Of a DNA stretch of 11,242 nt, positions 1 to 6,005 are shown piece after piece; the stretch's first letter is position 1, and each line of letters opens with the position of its first letter. The position numbers were made by a program, and so were the translations under genes. A model generated the notes under the pieces. The model ran no database searches. It saw only the letters and a list, made by a program, of their open reading frames with translations, and was not told the DNA's origin. Source of the DNA: Clostridiales bacterium (GTDB lineage Bacteria; Bacillota; Clostridia; Caldicoprobacterales; DTU083); assembly GCA_012512335.1 (NCBI GenBank), contig JAAZEK010000119.1, positions 1 through 11,242 on the forward strand, given 5' to 3'.

Positions 1-49
1 AATGTAACCAAGTAATTCAGAGTCAAATCACATAAATGGGAGGAATGTC

Positions 50-1612
50 ATGTATAAGTTAAGCAGCAGGCTACTAACTATAGGACTGATTCTTGTTCTA
101 TTAGCAACAGGATGCTCAAACGGTGCTACCAACAATAACAAGGACAACAACGATAACAAGCCAACTATTGAACCTCCTCAAGAAATAAATACAGAAACAG
201 TTACACTTGTAATACCTAACTCTATTGAAAATGAAGACTATAAGGAACATGCTGAAAAGCTACTATCTGACAGAGGGTTTTCTATTAAGTTTGTTGGATA
301 TGATAAAGGCTCGGGTTATATTGATAACCAGAAATATCTAGATTTTTGCTTAGGTATAGGCAAAGACCATGAAAATGTTGTAATGTTTTTTGATGGGCCA
401 GTTCCAGAAAACAATGCTGCTGAGCTATTTCAAGATATTTCTGGTATGTATGGAATACTAGCCCCAAAGCATCATGAATTGTTTTCAAACGAGGATGATC
501 GCTATGGTATTGTAACATCCGTAAATGATGGTACTCAATCTCAAAGGCTAGCCGTGCTTATACGTAATGAATACTACGAAGAATATGAAGGCTCAATCAG
601 GTCAGCAACGGATTATGAAGCATTTCTTGAATGGGCAAATGAAAATATAAAAGATGACCGAACACCCGGTCTTATACCTGCTTTTATGTATGAAAAAGCA
701 TATCACAACACACATGTAGCTTTTGATATTTTTATACCTGAACTAGGGTATACTAGCTTGGCTCCTGCGTTGCCCATAAACATAGGTGGCTTGTATATCA
801 AAAATGAACAAAGCATCGTTGAGGAAGTCGATGTCTTCCCACTTGATTCACTTCCGGAATTTAAGGAAGCTGCTCTTAGACTTGGAGAATGGGTTCAAAA
901 TGAATGGATTGATGTGGTTAACTATGATGAAGCCATACCAGACATTGACAAATATGCATCCGTGGTTATAAATCCAGCTGATTATAGTAGTAGACAGCTA
1001 GAGCATTGGTTTCCTGGTAAACAAATGAGAATTGAAGCAACAGAATTTTCCATGTTTATTTTATATCCAGATGAAATGCCAGACCCTTGGCTAGATACTA
1101 TTCAGCCCTTATATTACGCTTATGTCCTTAAAGGATCTACAAATCCCAACGAATTCTTTAAGTTTATTGAATGGCTGTATAGCGATGAAAATAACTATCG
1201 TGAATTCACAGGGCAAAATTTAGACGGTGCAAATAGTATGCCAGATCAGGCTTATCGGCAATGGTCAGCTTTGACTTACTTCTATAATTCCAAATGGAAT
1301 CCAATATCTTCTGTTGCTCCATCTAATTATGAAGTTGAAATGAAGGAGCTTACACACTTCAACCTTCCGATTTTAGAGCTGTTGACTGATAATCGAGCAT
1401 CTATTCAAAAAATACAATTTGAGCTATGGGATCAGAATGGCTATAATAGTATCGAAAACAGGGAAAAATCATATGGACAGCTGATCCGTAATCTTTATAT
1501 AGCAAAGAATGAGGATCCTGAAGCCATAATAGAAAAGTTTGTTGAACAACAAGATTATACAGAGGAGCTGGAATTGAAAATTAAAAGCTTAATTAACGAA
1601 GCAAATAAGTAG
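50..1612 (+). CDS. Extracellular solute-binding-type lipoprotein
   Basis: A 520-residue exported lipoprotein, most likely the substrate-binding subunit of an ABC importer (family-1-like) or a protein derived from one. The N-terminus has a basic start, a hydrophobic stretch at about residues 8-20 and a lipobox LATGC with Cys22 as the predicted lipidation site. An Asn/Asp-rich flexible linker follows (about 24-45). The remainder looks like a two-lobed binding protein: a beta-rich start at about 50 (TVTLVIPNS), an internal GLYIKNE-type segment and many aromatic residues. The ATG is preceded by GGGAGG at 38-43 with good spacing. No permease or ATPase gene lies beside it, so its partner is outside the window or it acts alone; the ligand cannot be inferred. 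The gene ends 14 bp from the convergent Crp/Fnr gene with no obvious terminator. The lipoprotein call is firm; the binding-protein call is moderate. Confidence 0.75.
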   Translation: MYKLSSRLLTIGLILVLLATGCSNGATNNNKDNNDNKPTIEPPQEINTETVTLVIPNSIENEDYKEHAEKLLSDRGFSIKFVGYDKGSGYIDNQKYLDFCLGIGKDHENVVMFFDGPVPENNAAELFQDISGMYGILAPKHHELFSNEDDRYGIVTSVNDGTQSQRLAVLIRNEYYEEYEGSIRSATDYEAFLEWANENIKDDRTPGLIPAFMYEKAYHNTHVAFDIFIPELGYTSLAPALPINIGGLYIKNEQSIVEEVDVFPLDSLPEFKEAALRLGEWVQNEWIDVVNYDEAIPDIDKYASVVINPADYSSRQLEHWFPGKQMRIEATEFSMFILYPDEMPDPWLDTIQPLYYAYVLKGSTNPNEFFKFIEWLYSDENNYREFTGQNLDGANSMPDQAYRQWSALTYFYNSKWNPISSVAPSNYEVEMKELTHFNLPILELLTDNRASIQKIQFELWDQNGYNSIENREKSYGQLIRNLYIAKNEDPEAIIEKFVEQQDYTEELELKIKSLINEANK

Positions 1613-1626
1613 AAAAAAAAGTAAGT

Positions 1627-2274
1627 TCAAATTAAAGTAATGGTATCCCTGTCAAAGGTTATCAGCCCGTCATCCCTCATGTTTGCCAGCTCCCTGGACA
1701 AAGAGGTTCGCTGAACGCCAAATTTCTCTGCTAGTGCTTTTTTGCTTATGTCCAGCTTAATCTGCCTGGAGTTTTGCCTTTTACTCTCATATTCTAGATA
1801 ATTCATAATACTTTCTCGTATTGTTTTATTTACATAATGTTTAATTTTGTCACCTAGAATAAAAGCACGGTCCGAAACAAATTCCAAGTAAGTTCGCAAA
1901 AATGAAGGGTTGCTGCAAAACAATTCAAAGAGTACCTCTTTATCAATTTCTAGTAGATTAGTAGGCAATTGGGTAGATATAGTCATAGGATAATAAGGAT
2001 TTTTGGAAAAAAGCAAATTTCCGCCTAATATATCATCCCTGTAAGACTCGGAGATGGTGAGTAGATTTCCCGACTGATCAATCCGTTCTACAACCACCTT
2101 ACCTGTTAAAATTATTTCCAAATTTCTGCATGCTTCGCCGTCAAAATGGATTACGCTGTTTTTCTTGTAAGAAACCACTTTGAACTTTCCGGATTTCAGA
2201 TTGCTTTCCAAATCTTCCTCAGATAAATGTTGTAACAAACTAATCTTTTTTAACCTTTCAGTATTTTGGTACAT
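1627..2274 (-). CDS. Crp/Fnr-family transcriptional regulator
   Basis: A 215-residue cytoplasmic transcription factor. Residues about 12-120 form the cyclic-nucleotide-binding-like beta-roll (ILTGKVVVERI at 55-65, then LGGNLLF at 83-89). Residues about 125-150 are the dimerisation helix. Residues about 150-215 are a winged helix-turn-helix with ISKKALAEKFGVQRTSLSREL at 176-196 and a final wing (DGLITFDRDTITL). Only two cysteines (C49, C120) are present, so the four-Cys [4Fe-4S] cluster of true FNR is absent. The canonical cAMP-binding FGE...R signature is also missing. The effector is therefore unknown; NO, redox or haem sensing as in HcpR-like members is an inference from context. The start ATG has AAGGAG in the plus-strand complement at 2282-2287. 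The gene is divergent from an Fe-S membrane protein, and a palindrome lies in its 5' untranslated region. Confidence 0.92.
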   Translation of the reverse strand: MYQNTERLKKISLLQHLSEEDLESNLKSGKFKVVSYKKNSVIHFDGEACRNLEIILTGKVVVERIDQSGNLLTISESYRDDILGGNLLFSKNPYYPMTISTQLPTNLLEIDKEVLFELFCSNPSFLRTYLEFVSDRAFILGDKIKHYVNKTIRESIMNYLEYESKRQNSRQIKLDISKKALAEKFGVQRTSLSRELANMRDDGLITFDRDTITLI

Positions 2275-2290
2275 GTATATTCTCCTTATA

Positions 2291-2304
2291 GTTACCTTGG
2301 TAAC
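2291..2304. promoter_or_regulatory. Palindromic operator, probable Crp/Fnr-type site
   Basis: GTTACC-TT-GGTAAC is a perfect 6+6 inverted repeat with a 2-bp centre, in the divergent gap between the Crp/Fnr gene and the Fe-S membrane protein gene. Its centre (2297/2298) falls at -41.5 from the start site predicted from the plus-strand TATAAT (2327-2332; start about 2339). That is the classical class II activator position for this family. Relative to the predicted regulator start (about 2310, minus strand) it lies at about +7 to +20, where binding should repress. The ACC-NN-GGT core resembles motifs I recall for clostridial HcpR-type regulators, but that memory is not checked. Confidence 0.65.
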
Positions 2305-2316
2305 ACCTTTTATACC

Positions 2317-2345
2317 ATTATATAGATATAATATTGTTTAATCAA
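2317..2345 (-). promoter_or_regulatory. Sigma-A-type promoter of the Crp/Fnr regulator
   Basis: On the minus strand, TTGATT (plus 2340-2345) is separated by 17 bp from a perfect TATAAT (plus 2317-2322), predicting a start near 2310 and a leader of about 35 nt. The operator palindrome sits inside this leader. The -10 region overlaps the promoter zone of the divergent gene. Confidence 0.55.
2327..2332 (+). promoter_or_regulatory. -10 element of the Fe-S membrane protein gene
   Basis: A perfect TATAAT lies 34 bp upstream of the chosen ATG. No good -35 hexamer is found 16-18 bp upstream (2304-2309 reads CACCTT). That is expected for a promoter needing an activator bound at -41.5, where the palindrome at 2291-2304 is found. 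Confidence 0.5.
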
Positions 2346-2366
2346 ATATGTGAGGGGATAGCTTAT

Positions 2367-2996
2367 ATGAAGAAATATGTTATACCAGTAATACGAATTT
2401 TGTTTTTAGCCTTGTTCATTTTTCTAGTTACCAATGGGAAAATGATGCTTTGGTTGGGTTTATTTGCTCTGAGCCTTGTAGTCGCAGTGCTATTTGGAAG
2501 AGTGTATTGTGGTTACGTTTGCCCAATGAATACTGTGATGATTACAACGGAATGGCTGTCTAAAAAGTTTAAGTGGCAGACTGATAAAACGCCTAAATGG
2601 CTCCAATCTGGAAAGTTTGCATGGGTTGCTTTAGTGGTGAGTATTGCAGTCATGATATTTGCCCAAAGAGTATTGAAAAAGAATATTCCCGTTCTACTAA
2701 TATGGTTGGTGGTTTCTGTACTAGTCACCCTTAGATACAAGCCAGCTGTATTTCACAATCTCATATGTATGTTTGGGCCGCTTCAAAAGATCTTTGGCAA
2801 GTTTGCAAAATTCTCTGAAAGGGTAGATAAGCCAAACTGTATCGGATGTAAGAAGTGTGAGAAGGTATGTCCTTCTGCTGCTATAGCTGTTAAAAAAGAT
2901 AAGAAGGCTGAAATTGAAACCTCATTATGCTTCCAATGCACAAACTGTCAGCAAGTATGTCCAACGGATTGCATACAGTACACTAAGGAGTTCTAG
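2367..2996 (+). CDS. NapH/CcoG-like 4Fe-4S membrane protein
   Basis: A 209-residue membrane-bound iron-sulfur protein, probably moving electrons between a membrane or cytoplasmic donor and an unidentified acceptor. Hydrophobic segments are at about 6-22, 27-43, 85-100 and 107-122. The GRVYCGYVCP motif (C48, C52) is typical of NapH/NosR/CcoG relatives. The equivalent second motif is degenerate, with only C134 in NLICMFGPL. A C-terminal di-cluster ferredoxin domain carries C158-C161-C164-C168 (followed by P) and C188-C191-C194-C198 (followed by P). The ATG at 2367 is chosen because GAGGGG lies at 2352-2357; an in-frame TTG at 2334 has no ribosome binding site and overlaps the promoter. It is divergent from the Crp/Fnr gene and probably controlled by it. 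The specific electron partners are unknown. Confidence 0.85.
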   Translation: MKKYVIPVIRILFLALFIFLVTNGKMMLWLGLFALSLVVAVLFGRVYCGYVCPMNTVMITTEWLSKKFKWQTDKTPKWLQSGKFAWVALVVSIAVMIFAQRVLKKNIPVLLIWLVVSVLVTLRYKPAVFHNLICMFGPLQKIFGKFAKFSERVDKPNCIGCKKCEKVCPSAAIAVKKDKKAEIETSLCFQCTNCQQVCPTDCIQYTKEF

Positions 2997-3081
2997 GACT
3001 AGAAAGAGATCCTTTAGCTTTGCTGTTATCAAAAAAGCAAAATTAAAAGTACCATAAGACAAAAGTTAAAAAAAAGAAATA

Positions 3082-3123
3082 AAAATAAACTAGATCCAGT
3101 TGGTTCGGGGTCTAGTTTATTTT
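3082..3123. terminator. Bidirectional Rho-independent terminator
   Basis: AAAATAAACTAGA (3082-3094) pairs perfectly with TCTAGTTTATTTT (3111-3123). The stem extends inward by TCC against GGG (one wobble), giving about 16 bp around a loop of about 10 nt. T-rich sequence follows on the plus strand, and the A-rich stretch at 3068-3081 provides a U-tract for minus-strand transcripts. It lies between the convergent Fe-S membrane protein and rubrerythrin genes and can serve both. Confidence 0.85.
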
Positions 3124-3166
3124 ACTTCTATATAATTTTTACAAAGTATTGCTGCTATAATAACTA

Positions 3167-3760
3167 TTAATAGTTCTCTACAAACAGCTCAAAGTAAGAC
3201 TGGGGATGTGCACAGGAAGGACACATTTTAATTGCAGAAGGTCCAGTATGTATATAACCACATTTTTGGCAGATCCATTCTCTGCTTTCTTCTCTTTCAA
3301 ATACGATACCTTTTTCTACATTTTCTTTTAGCTTTAGGAATCTTGCTTCATGTCTTTCCTCTACGTCAGCGATTTTACGCCATACAGCAGCGATTTCTGG
3401 GAAACCTTCTTCTTGTGCAATATCGGCCCATGCTGGATACAGATCAGTCCATTCTTCGTTTTCACCAGCTGCAGCAGCTCTTAAGTTCTCAATGGTATCA
3501 TCTTTAGCTACTGGAAATTCTGCAGTAATTTCAACTCCTGCGGGTAATTCTTCTCCTAAACCTTCTACTAAGAAATTGAAGAAACGTTTTGCATGTTGAT
3601 ACTCATTTTCAGCTGTTTCTGCAAATATGTTAGCGATTTGTCGATAACCTTCCTTCTCAGCTACCTTTGCATACATGGTATATCTGCTTCTTGCTTGAGA
3701 CTCGCCCGCAAACGCTTTCATTAGGTTTACTTTTGTTTTTGTTCCTACTAAACTTTTCAT
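3167..3760 (-). CDS. rbr: Rubrerythrin
   Basis: A 197-residue cytoplasmic non-haem diiron peroxidase that reduces hydrogen peroxide with electrons from rubredoxin-type donors; a standard oxidative-stress enzyme of anaerobes. The N-terminal ferritin-like four-helix domain (about 1-145) shows the diiron ligand pattern: E20 in GESQAR, E53-x-x-H56 in ENEYQH, E100/E103 in GENEEW and an EERHE cluster at 134-138. The C-terminal rubredoxin-like domain (about 160-197) has C164-x-x-C167 and C180-x-x-C183 for one iron. The length is normal for the family. A GGGAGG ribosome binding site lies before the ATG. It is downstream on the same strand as the B12-controlled operon, 100 bp away, but has its own possible promoter. 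No PerR-like box was recognised. Confidence 0.96.
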   Translation of the reverse strand: MKSLVGTKTKVNLMKAFAGESQARSRYTMYAKVAEKEGYRQIANIFAETAENEYQHAKRFFNFLVEGLGEELPAGVEITAEFPVAKDDTIENLRAAAAGENEEWTDLYPAWADIAQEEGFPEIAAVWRKIADVEERHEARFLKLKENVEKGIVFEREESREWICQKCGYIHTGPSAIKMCPSCAHPQSYFELFVENY

Positions 3761-3821
3761 TTGATAACCTCCCAGAATGTTTTAAAAATTTGATTTATTT
3801 GAAATTTGCTCACTACAAGTA

Positions 3822-3851
3822 TATATACCCAGTTTGGGAGTTGTTAAACAA
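3822..3851 (-). promoter_or_regulatory. Possible rubrerythrin promoter with short palindromes
   Basis: On the minus strand, TTGTTT (plus 3846-3851) and TATATA (plus 3822-3827) are spaced by 18 bp, a weak sigma-A-like pair about 60 bp upstream of the rubrerythrin ATG. Two short palindromes lie here: CCCA-GTT-TGGG (3828-3838) in the spacer and TTGTT-A-AACAA (3841-3851) over the -35. They could be operators for a redox regulator but match no motif I can name. Confidence 0.35.
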
Positions 3852-3860
3852 GAATTTAGC

Positions 3861-4370
3861 TTAAATATCAAAAATCTGTAGTTTTGCTACTTGAATATCC
3901 AGCATATTCTTCAAGGGTTTGTACATTAGGAGCACAATAATAAAATTAGATACACCGTGAACTAGATCAAAGGTCAGACCATTTACCCAATATGCCAATC
4001 CATAAGCAGGACCATAAAAAAGGGATTCGGTTATGGCAAAGAACAATCCAAAAAATAAACCGAATAAGCCGCCTAAAGTTGCGTAAATATATTCTGAATT
4101 TGCTTTTTTTCTTAACAACGATGCAATAAACACCAATAATGGCCAAACCAAATAGTATCCCAATACCCAGGTTGAAAAACCGTAGATTAAAATATCAGTT
4201 GTTACAAAAACAACTGCGATAAAAAGACTACGCTTCATACCAAGCACCACAGCAAATAGAATAAAAAATAAGGTGACAATCTCTACATTTGGAATGAAGC
4301 TTAAGGCTAGTTTCCCTGCTGTGGTGGCTGCACTGAGCAGTCCTATTAGAACAATGTCACGAATTCGCAT
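3861..4370 (-). CDS. ECF transporter S component, predicted corrinoid uptake
   Basis: A 169-residue, very hydrophobic integral membrane protein with about five to six predicted helices. Its length and the N-terminal small-residue helix (LLSAATTAGKLALSFIPNVEIVT, shown only in part) fit the substrate-binding S subunit of energy-coupling-factor importers. Such S subunits use a shared EcfA/EcfA'/EcfT module encoded elsewhere; none is in the window. It starts 5 bp after the DUF4430-like gene, has hardly any ribosome binding site of its own, and is therefore probably translationally coupled. The upstream cobalamin riboswitch implies the substrate is vitamin B12, another corrinoid or a precursor such as alpha-ribazole or a lower-ligand base. 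CbrT- or CblT-like identity is possible but cannot be assigned. Family confidence is good; substrate is inference. Confidence 0.8.
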   Translation of the reverse strand: MRIRDIVLIGLLSAATTAGKLALSFIPNVEIVTLFFILFAVVLGMKRSLFIAVVFVTTDILIYGFSTWVLGYYLVWPLLVFIASLLRKKANSEYIYATLGGLFGLFFGLFFAITESLFYGPAYGLAYWVNGLTFDLVHGVSNFIIVLLMYKPLKNMLDIQVAKLQIFDI

Positions 4371-4375
4371 ATCAA

Positions 4376-4774
4376 TTACCAGGTAGACAGGATAAAGTCA
4401 TATGAATCTCCATCCTGGATTGGTGTATCATCGGTTCCAACCATGGCATCTTCCCCATTAATTTGAATTAGGAAAAATTCGTTCTTGCTCTCGTCAGCCT
4501 TATAGTCATTCATGCCCTTAATCATAGTACCAAAATCACTTGATTCCATAATTGCACCTAGCTCTTCTTCTTTTTCCTTTAGAAGATCAGTCAAGAATTC
4601 ATGATCTGTTTTAAAGGTAAAGGTTTCATCTATTTCTTCTTTTTCTACTAGAATTTGAACAGTAACTTCCTTTGAACCTTCTGTTCCCTTAGGGGCTAAA
4701 AATGCTTGATACCCAACGTAAAGGAGCGCAAATACAATAACAACAGCCAATATTGCAATAATTTTCTTTTTCAT
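4376..4774 (-). CDS. DUF4430-like membrane-anchored protein
   Basis: A 132-residue protein with an N-terminal signal-anchor (basic KKK, hydrophobic about 4-24) and no lipobox cysteine, so it is probably anchored outside the membrane by an uncleaved helix. The extracytoplasmic part (about 36-132) is acidic and ends in a pattern typical of the DUF4430/transcobalamin-C-like fold: FFLIQINGEDA at about 100-110, then PIQDGDSYDFILSTW at the end. DUF4430 domains are known in cobalamin-binding or cobalamin-adjacent surface proteins. It is the first gene after the cobalamin riboswitch and directly precedes an ECF S component, so a role in catching or handing over a corrinoid is likely. TGGAGGA (plus complement 4781-4787) gives a strong ribosome binding site 6 nt from the ATG. 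Confidence 0.8.
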   Translation of the reverse strand: MKKKIIAILAVVIVFALLYVGYQAFLAPKGTEGSKEVTVQILVEKEEIDETFTFKTDHEFLTDLLKEKEEELGAIMESSDFGTMIKGMNDYKADESKNEFFLIQINGEDAMVGTDDTPIQDGDSYDFILSTW

Positions 4775-4851
4775 TTCTTTTCCTCCATTTTGTACGAATT
4801 TGAAAAACTTCTGCTATCCTCCTTTGCAGTAAAGAGTCGTACAACAAAACT

Positions 4852-4887
4852 AAAAAACCCTCCAACCAATGGCTGAAGGGGGTTTTG
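4852..4887 (-). terminator. Riboswitch-controlled Rho-independent terminator
   Basis: On the minus strand, AAAACCC pairs with GGGTTTT. An inner CAGCC/GGTTG stem closes an ATT loop, and six U residues follow (plus A4852-4857). It lies between the cobalamin aptamer and the DUF4430-like gene, about 80 nt before the ATG, as expected for a transcriptional off-switch. Its 5' arm (plus 4878-4887) is complementary to an upstream G-rich segment. Confidence 0.8.
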
Positions 4888-4987
4888 ACGTTGTGTAAAA
4901 CAATATGTACATGCCTAAGAATTTGCTATCGCACAAACACATAATGCACAACACCCCCCATCCCCGTGAAGTTATTGGTGTCTATAA
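4888..4987 (-). promoter_or_regulatory. Riboswitch expression platform with antiterminator candidate
   Basis: The RNA segment GGGGGTGTTG (plus complement 4949-4958) can pair at 9 of 10 positions with CAAAACCCCC, the 5' arm of the terminator (plus 4878-4887). The same segment can instead pair with GACACC just after the aptamer (plus 4977-4982 against 4950-4955). This suggests two exclusive folds: the local stem plus terminator when ligand is bound, and the antiterminator when it is not. Reading by eye only; no energies were computed. Confidence 0.5.
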
Positions 4988-5154
4988 TACAGGCAGGTCT
5001 TCCGGCTGAAGCAGAGAATATCTCTCAATGATTGGCCTTCCCAGTTTCCCAGTGGCTTGCAGTAAACAACTGCGTCAATCATATTGCTAACACGGCGGCG
5101 GGACCGCACAGGAATTAACCTGTTTCCCTATTAATGCATAAAATGCAACCTGTA
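4988..5154 (-). ncRNA. Cobalamin (B12) riboswitch aptamer
   Basis: A cis-acting RNA in the leader of the DUF4430/ECF operon. The minus strand carries the B12 box AGCCGGAAGACCTGCC (plus complement 4992-5007). It also carries the conserved upstream AGGGAA...GGTTAATTCC...GGTCCCGCC...GTGTTAGC block and the AGCCACTGG...CTGGGAAGGCC segment. The closing stem pairs TACAGG at the 5' end (plus 5149-5154) with CCTGTA at the 3' end (plus 4988-4993). Length and element order fit the classical cobalamin aptamer. Binding of adenosylcobalamin or a related corrinoid should turn the operon off through the terminator at 4852-4887. Confidence 0.95.
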
Positions 5155-5182
5155 CCAAAACTCGATATTTTGTTGTATGTCT

Positions 5183-5211
5183 ATCATATAGGATAAGCAT
5201 ATGAAAATCAA
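5183..5211 (-). promoter_or_regulatory. Promoter of the riboswitch-controlled operon
   Basis: On the minus strand, TTGATT (plus 5206-5211) and TATGAT (plus 5183-5188) are separated by exactly 17 bp. The predicted start is near 5176, about 20 nt before the aptamer's closing stem. The 513-bp gene-free stretch 4775-5287 is accounted for by this promoter, the riboswitch and its platform. The remaining 5212-5287 shows only short weak palindromes. Confidence 0.7.
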
Positions 5212-5287
5212 CAGCGACTGGAATATGATTTATTATTTTAACTGACCCAGTGAATAGTCACATTTTCTACTTGTGGATAGTATCCAT

Positions 5288-5809
5288 TTAGCGCATAATA
5301 CAAAGTAGATTAGTAAAATCATCTAGCTCTCTTGATAAGTCATAGATATACTCTTTTATAGAAGGCTCAGTTATAAGTAGATTACAGGCTTTGCGAACAG
5401 CTTTTAAAAATTGAGGCTGAAGATTACTTTTATCTTGTTCCTTTGCTAGAGGGCAGATGCTACCAGCTCGGGGGTCCATTTTTATAAGTAGGACATCCTC
5501 CTCGGTCAAGTATGGTGTTAATGGAAAGATACGACATGCCAGCGGACGACGATCCCGAGGACAGCTTCCCTCACACCTAGCAAGTATTTGGTTTGGGCTT
5601 GTATAAGAAATAGGCAGAAGAGTCATCCAATCTTCACAATTTGTAAATAGCTCTTCCTCACCAGGGAAGAGGATCATCCCTGTTTCTTCCTTTGGTCCAT
5701 CATTATCCTGGCAGCATGATTGATTACATAGCTTGCCACAATCAAGACGTAGTGGGGTCACGTTTTCCATTATTTTATATGCGGCTTGTAGTATTTCTAA
5801 TCGATTCAT
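5288..5809 (-). CDS. YkgJ-family cysteine-cluster protein
   Basis: A 173-residue soluble protein of the YkgJ type (putative zinc- or iron-chelating family, function unproven). Cysteines form the family signature: C24-x3-C28-x3-C32-C33 near the N-terminus, C79 and C83 in CEGSCP, C92 in RPLACRIFP and C119 in the SICPL segment. Together these can bind a metal or Fe-S centre. The ATG at 5809 is chosen because AAGGTGAG lies 7 nt upstream. A GTG at 5821, 12 bases earlier in frame, sits inside that ribosome binding site and is unlikely to be used. The gene stands alone on the minus strand, divergent from a membrane protein, with the B12 operon promoter downstream. No promoter is clear. It lacks any partner that would suggest a pathway. 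Confidence 0.85.
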   Translation of the reverse strand: MNRLEILQAAYKIMENVTPLRLDCGKLCNQSCCQDNDGPKEETGMILFPGEEELFTNCEDWMTLLPISYTSPNQILARCEGSCPRDRRPLACRIFPLTPYLTEEDVLLIKMDPRAGSICPLAKEQDKSNLQPQFLKAVRKACNLLITEPSIKEYIYDLSRELDDFTNLLCIMR

Positions 5810-5912
5810 CGTAAATCTCACCTTCCCTAAAAATAAGTATATCGAATTTTGGCATCAAAGGAAACTAAATTATACAGTTTGTCCTAATTTTCATTGTAAA
5901 GAGTTAAAGATA

Positions 5913-5926
5913 TTGTAAATTTACAA
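5913..5926. promoter_or_regulatory. 14-bp perfect palindrome in divergent intergenic gap
   Basis: TTGTAAA-TTTACAA is a perfect palindrome between the YkgJ-type gene and the TTG-started membrane protein gene. Its half-site sequence ATTGTAAA recurs at 5893-5900 and 5958-5965 in the same orientation, so the gap holds three copies. It overlaps the -35 of a plausible plus-strand promoter, as an operator would. AT-rich sequence makes chance palindromes commoner, so function is tentative. Confidence 0.45.
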
Positions 5927-5948
5927 AGTCATATATTTGTGTTAATAT
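5920..5948 (+). promoter_or_regulatory. Possible promoter of the TTG-started membrane protein gene
   Basis: TTTACA (5920-5925, five of six to consensus) and TAATAT (5943-5948) are spaced by 17 bp. The predicted start, near 5955, would give a leader of about 50 nt. The -35 lies within the perfect palindrome at 5913-5926. Confidence 0.4.
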
Positions 5949-6005
5949 ACTTTTACTATTGTAAAGCAAAAATGGATGCAATGCAAAAGAAAGAGGTGTC
6001 TACCA

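Noticed and set aside
2334..2366. TTG start extending the Fe-S membrane protein by 11 residues
   Set aside because: It lacks a ribosome binding site and overlaps the predicted promoter and start site; the ATG at 2367 has GAGGGG well placed.
5250..5261. GTGA-N4-TCAC resembling a Crp half-site pair
   Set aside because: The spacing is 4 rather than the 6 of a Crp site, and it lies about 40 bp upstream of the -35 of the riboswitch promoter without further support.
5274..5286. TGGATA-G-TATCCA palindrome after the YkgJ-type gene
   Set aside because: The one-base centre gives only a short RNA stem without a T-run, so it is not a terminator; no promoter is close enough to support an operator.
5810..5821. 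GTG start of the YkgJ-type gene
   Set aside because: The GTG lies inside the AAGGTGAG Shine-Dalgarno sequence that serves the ATG at 5809.
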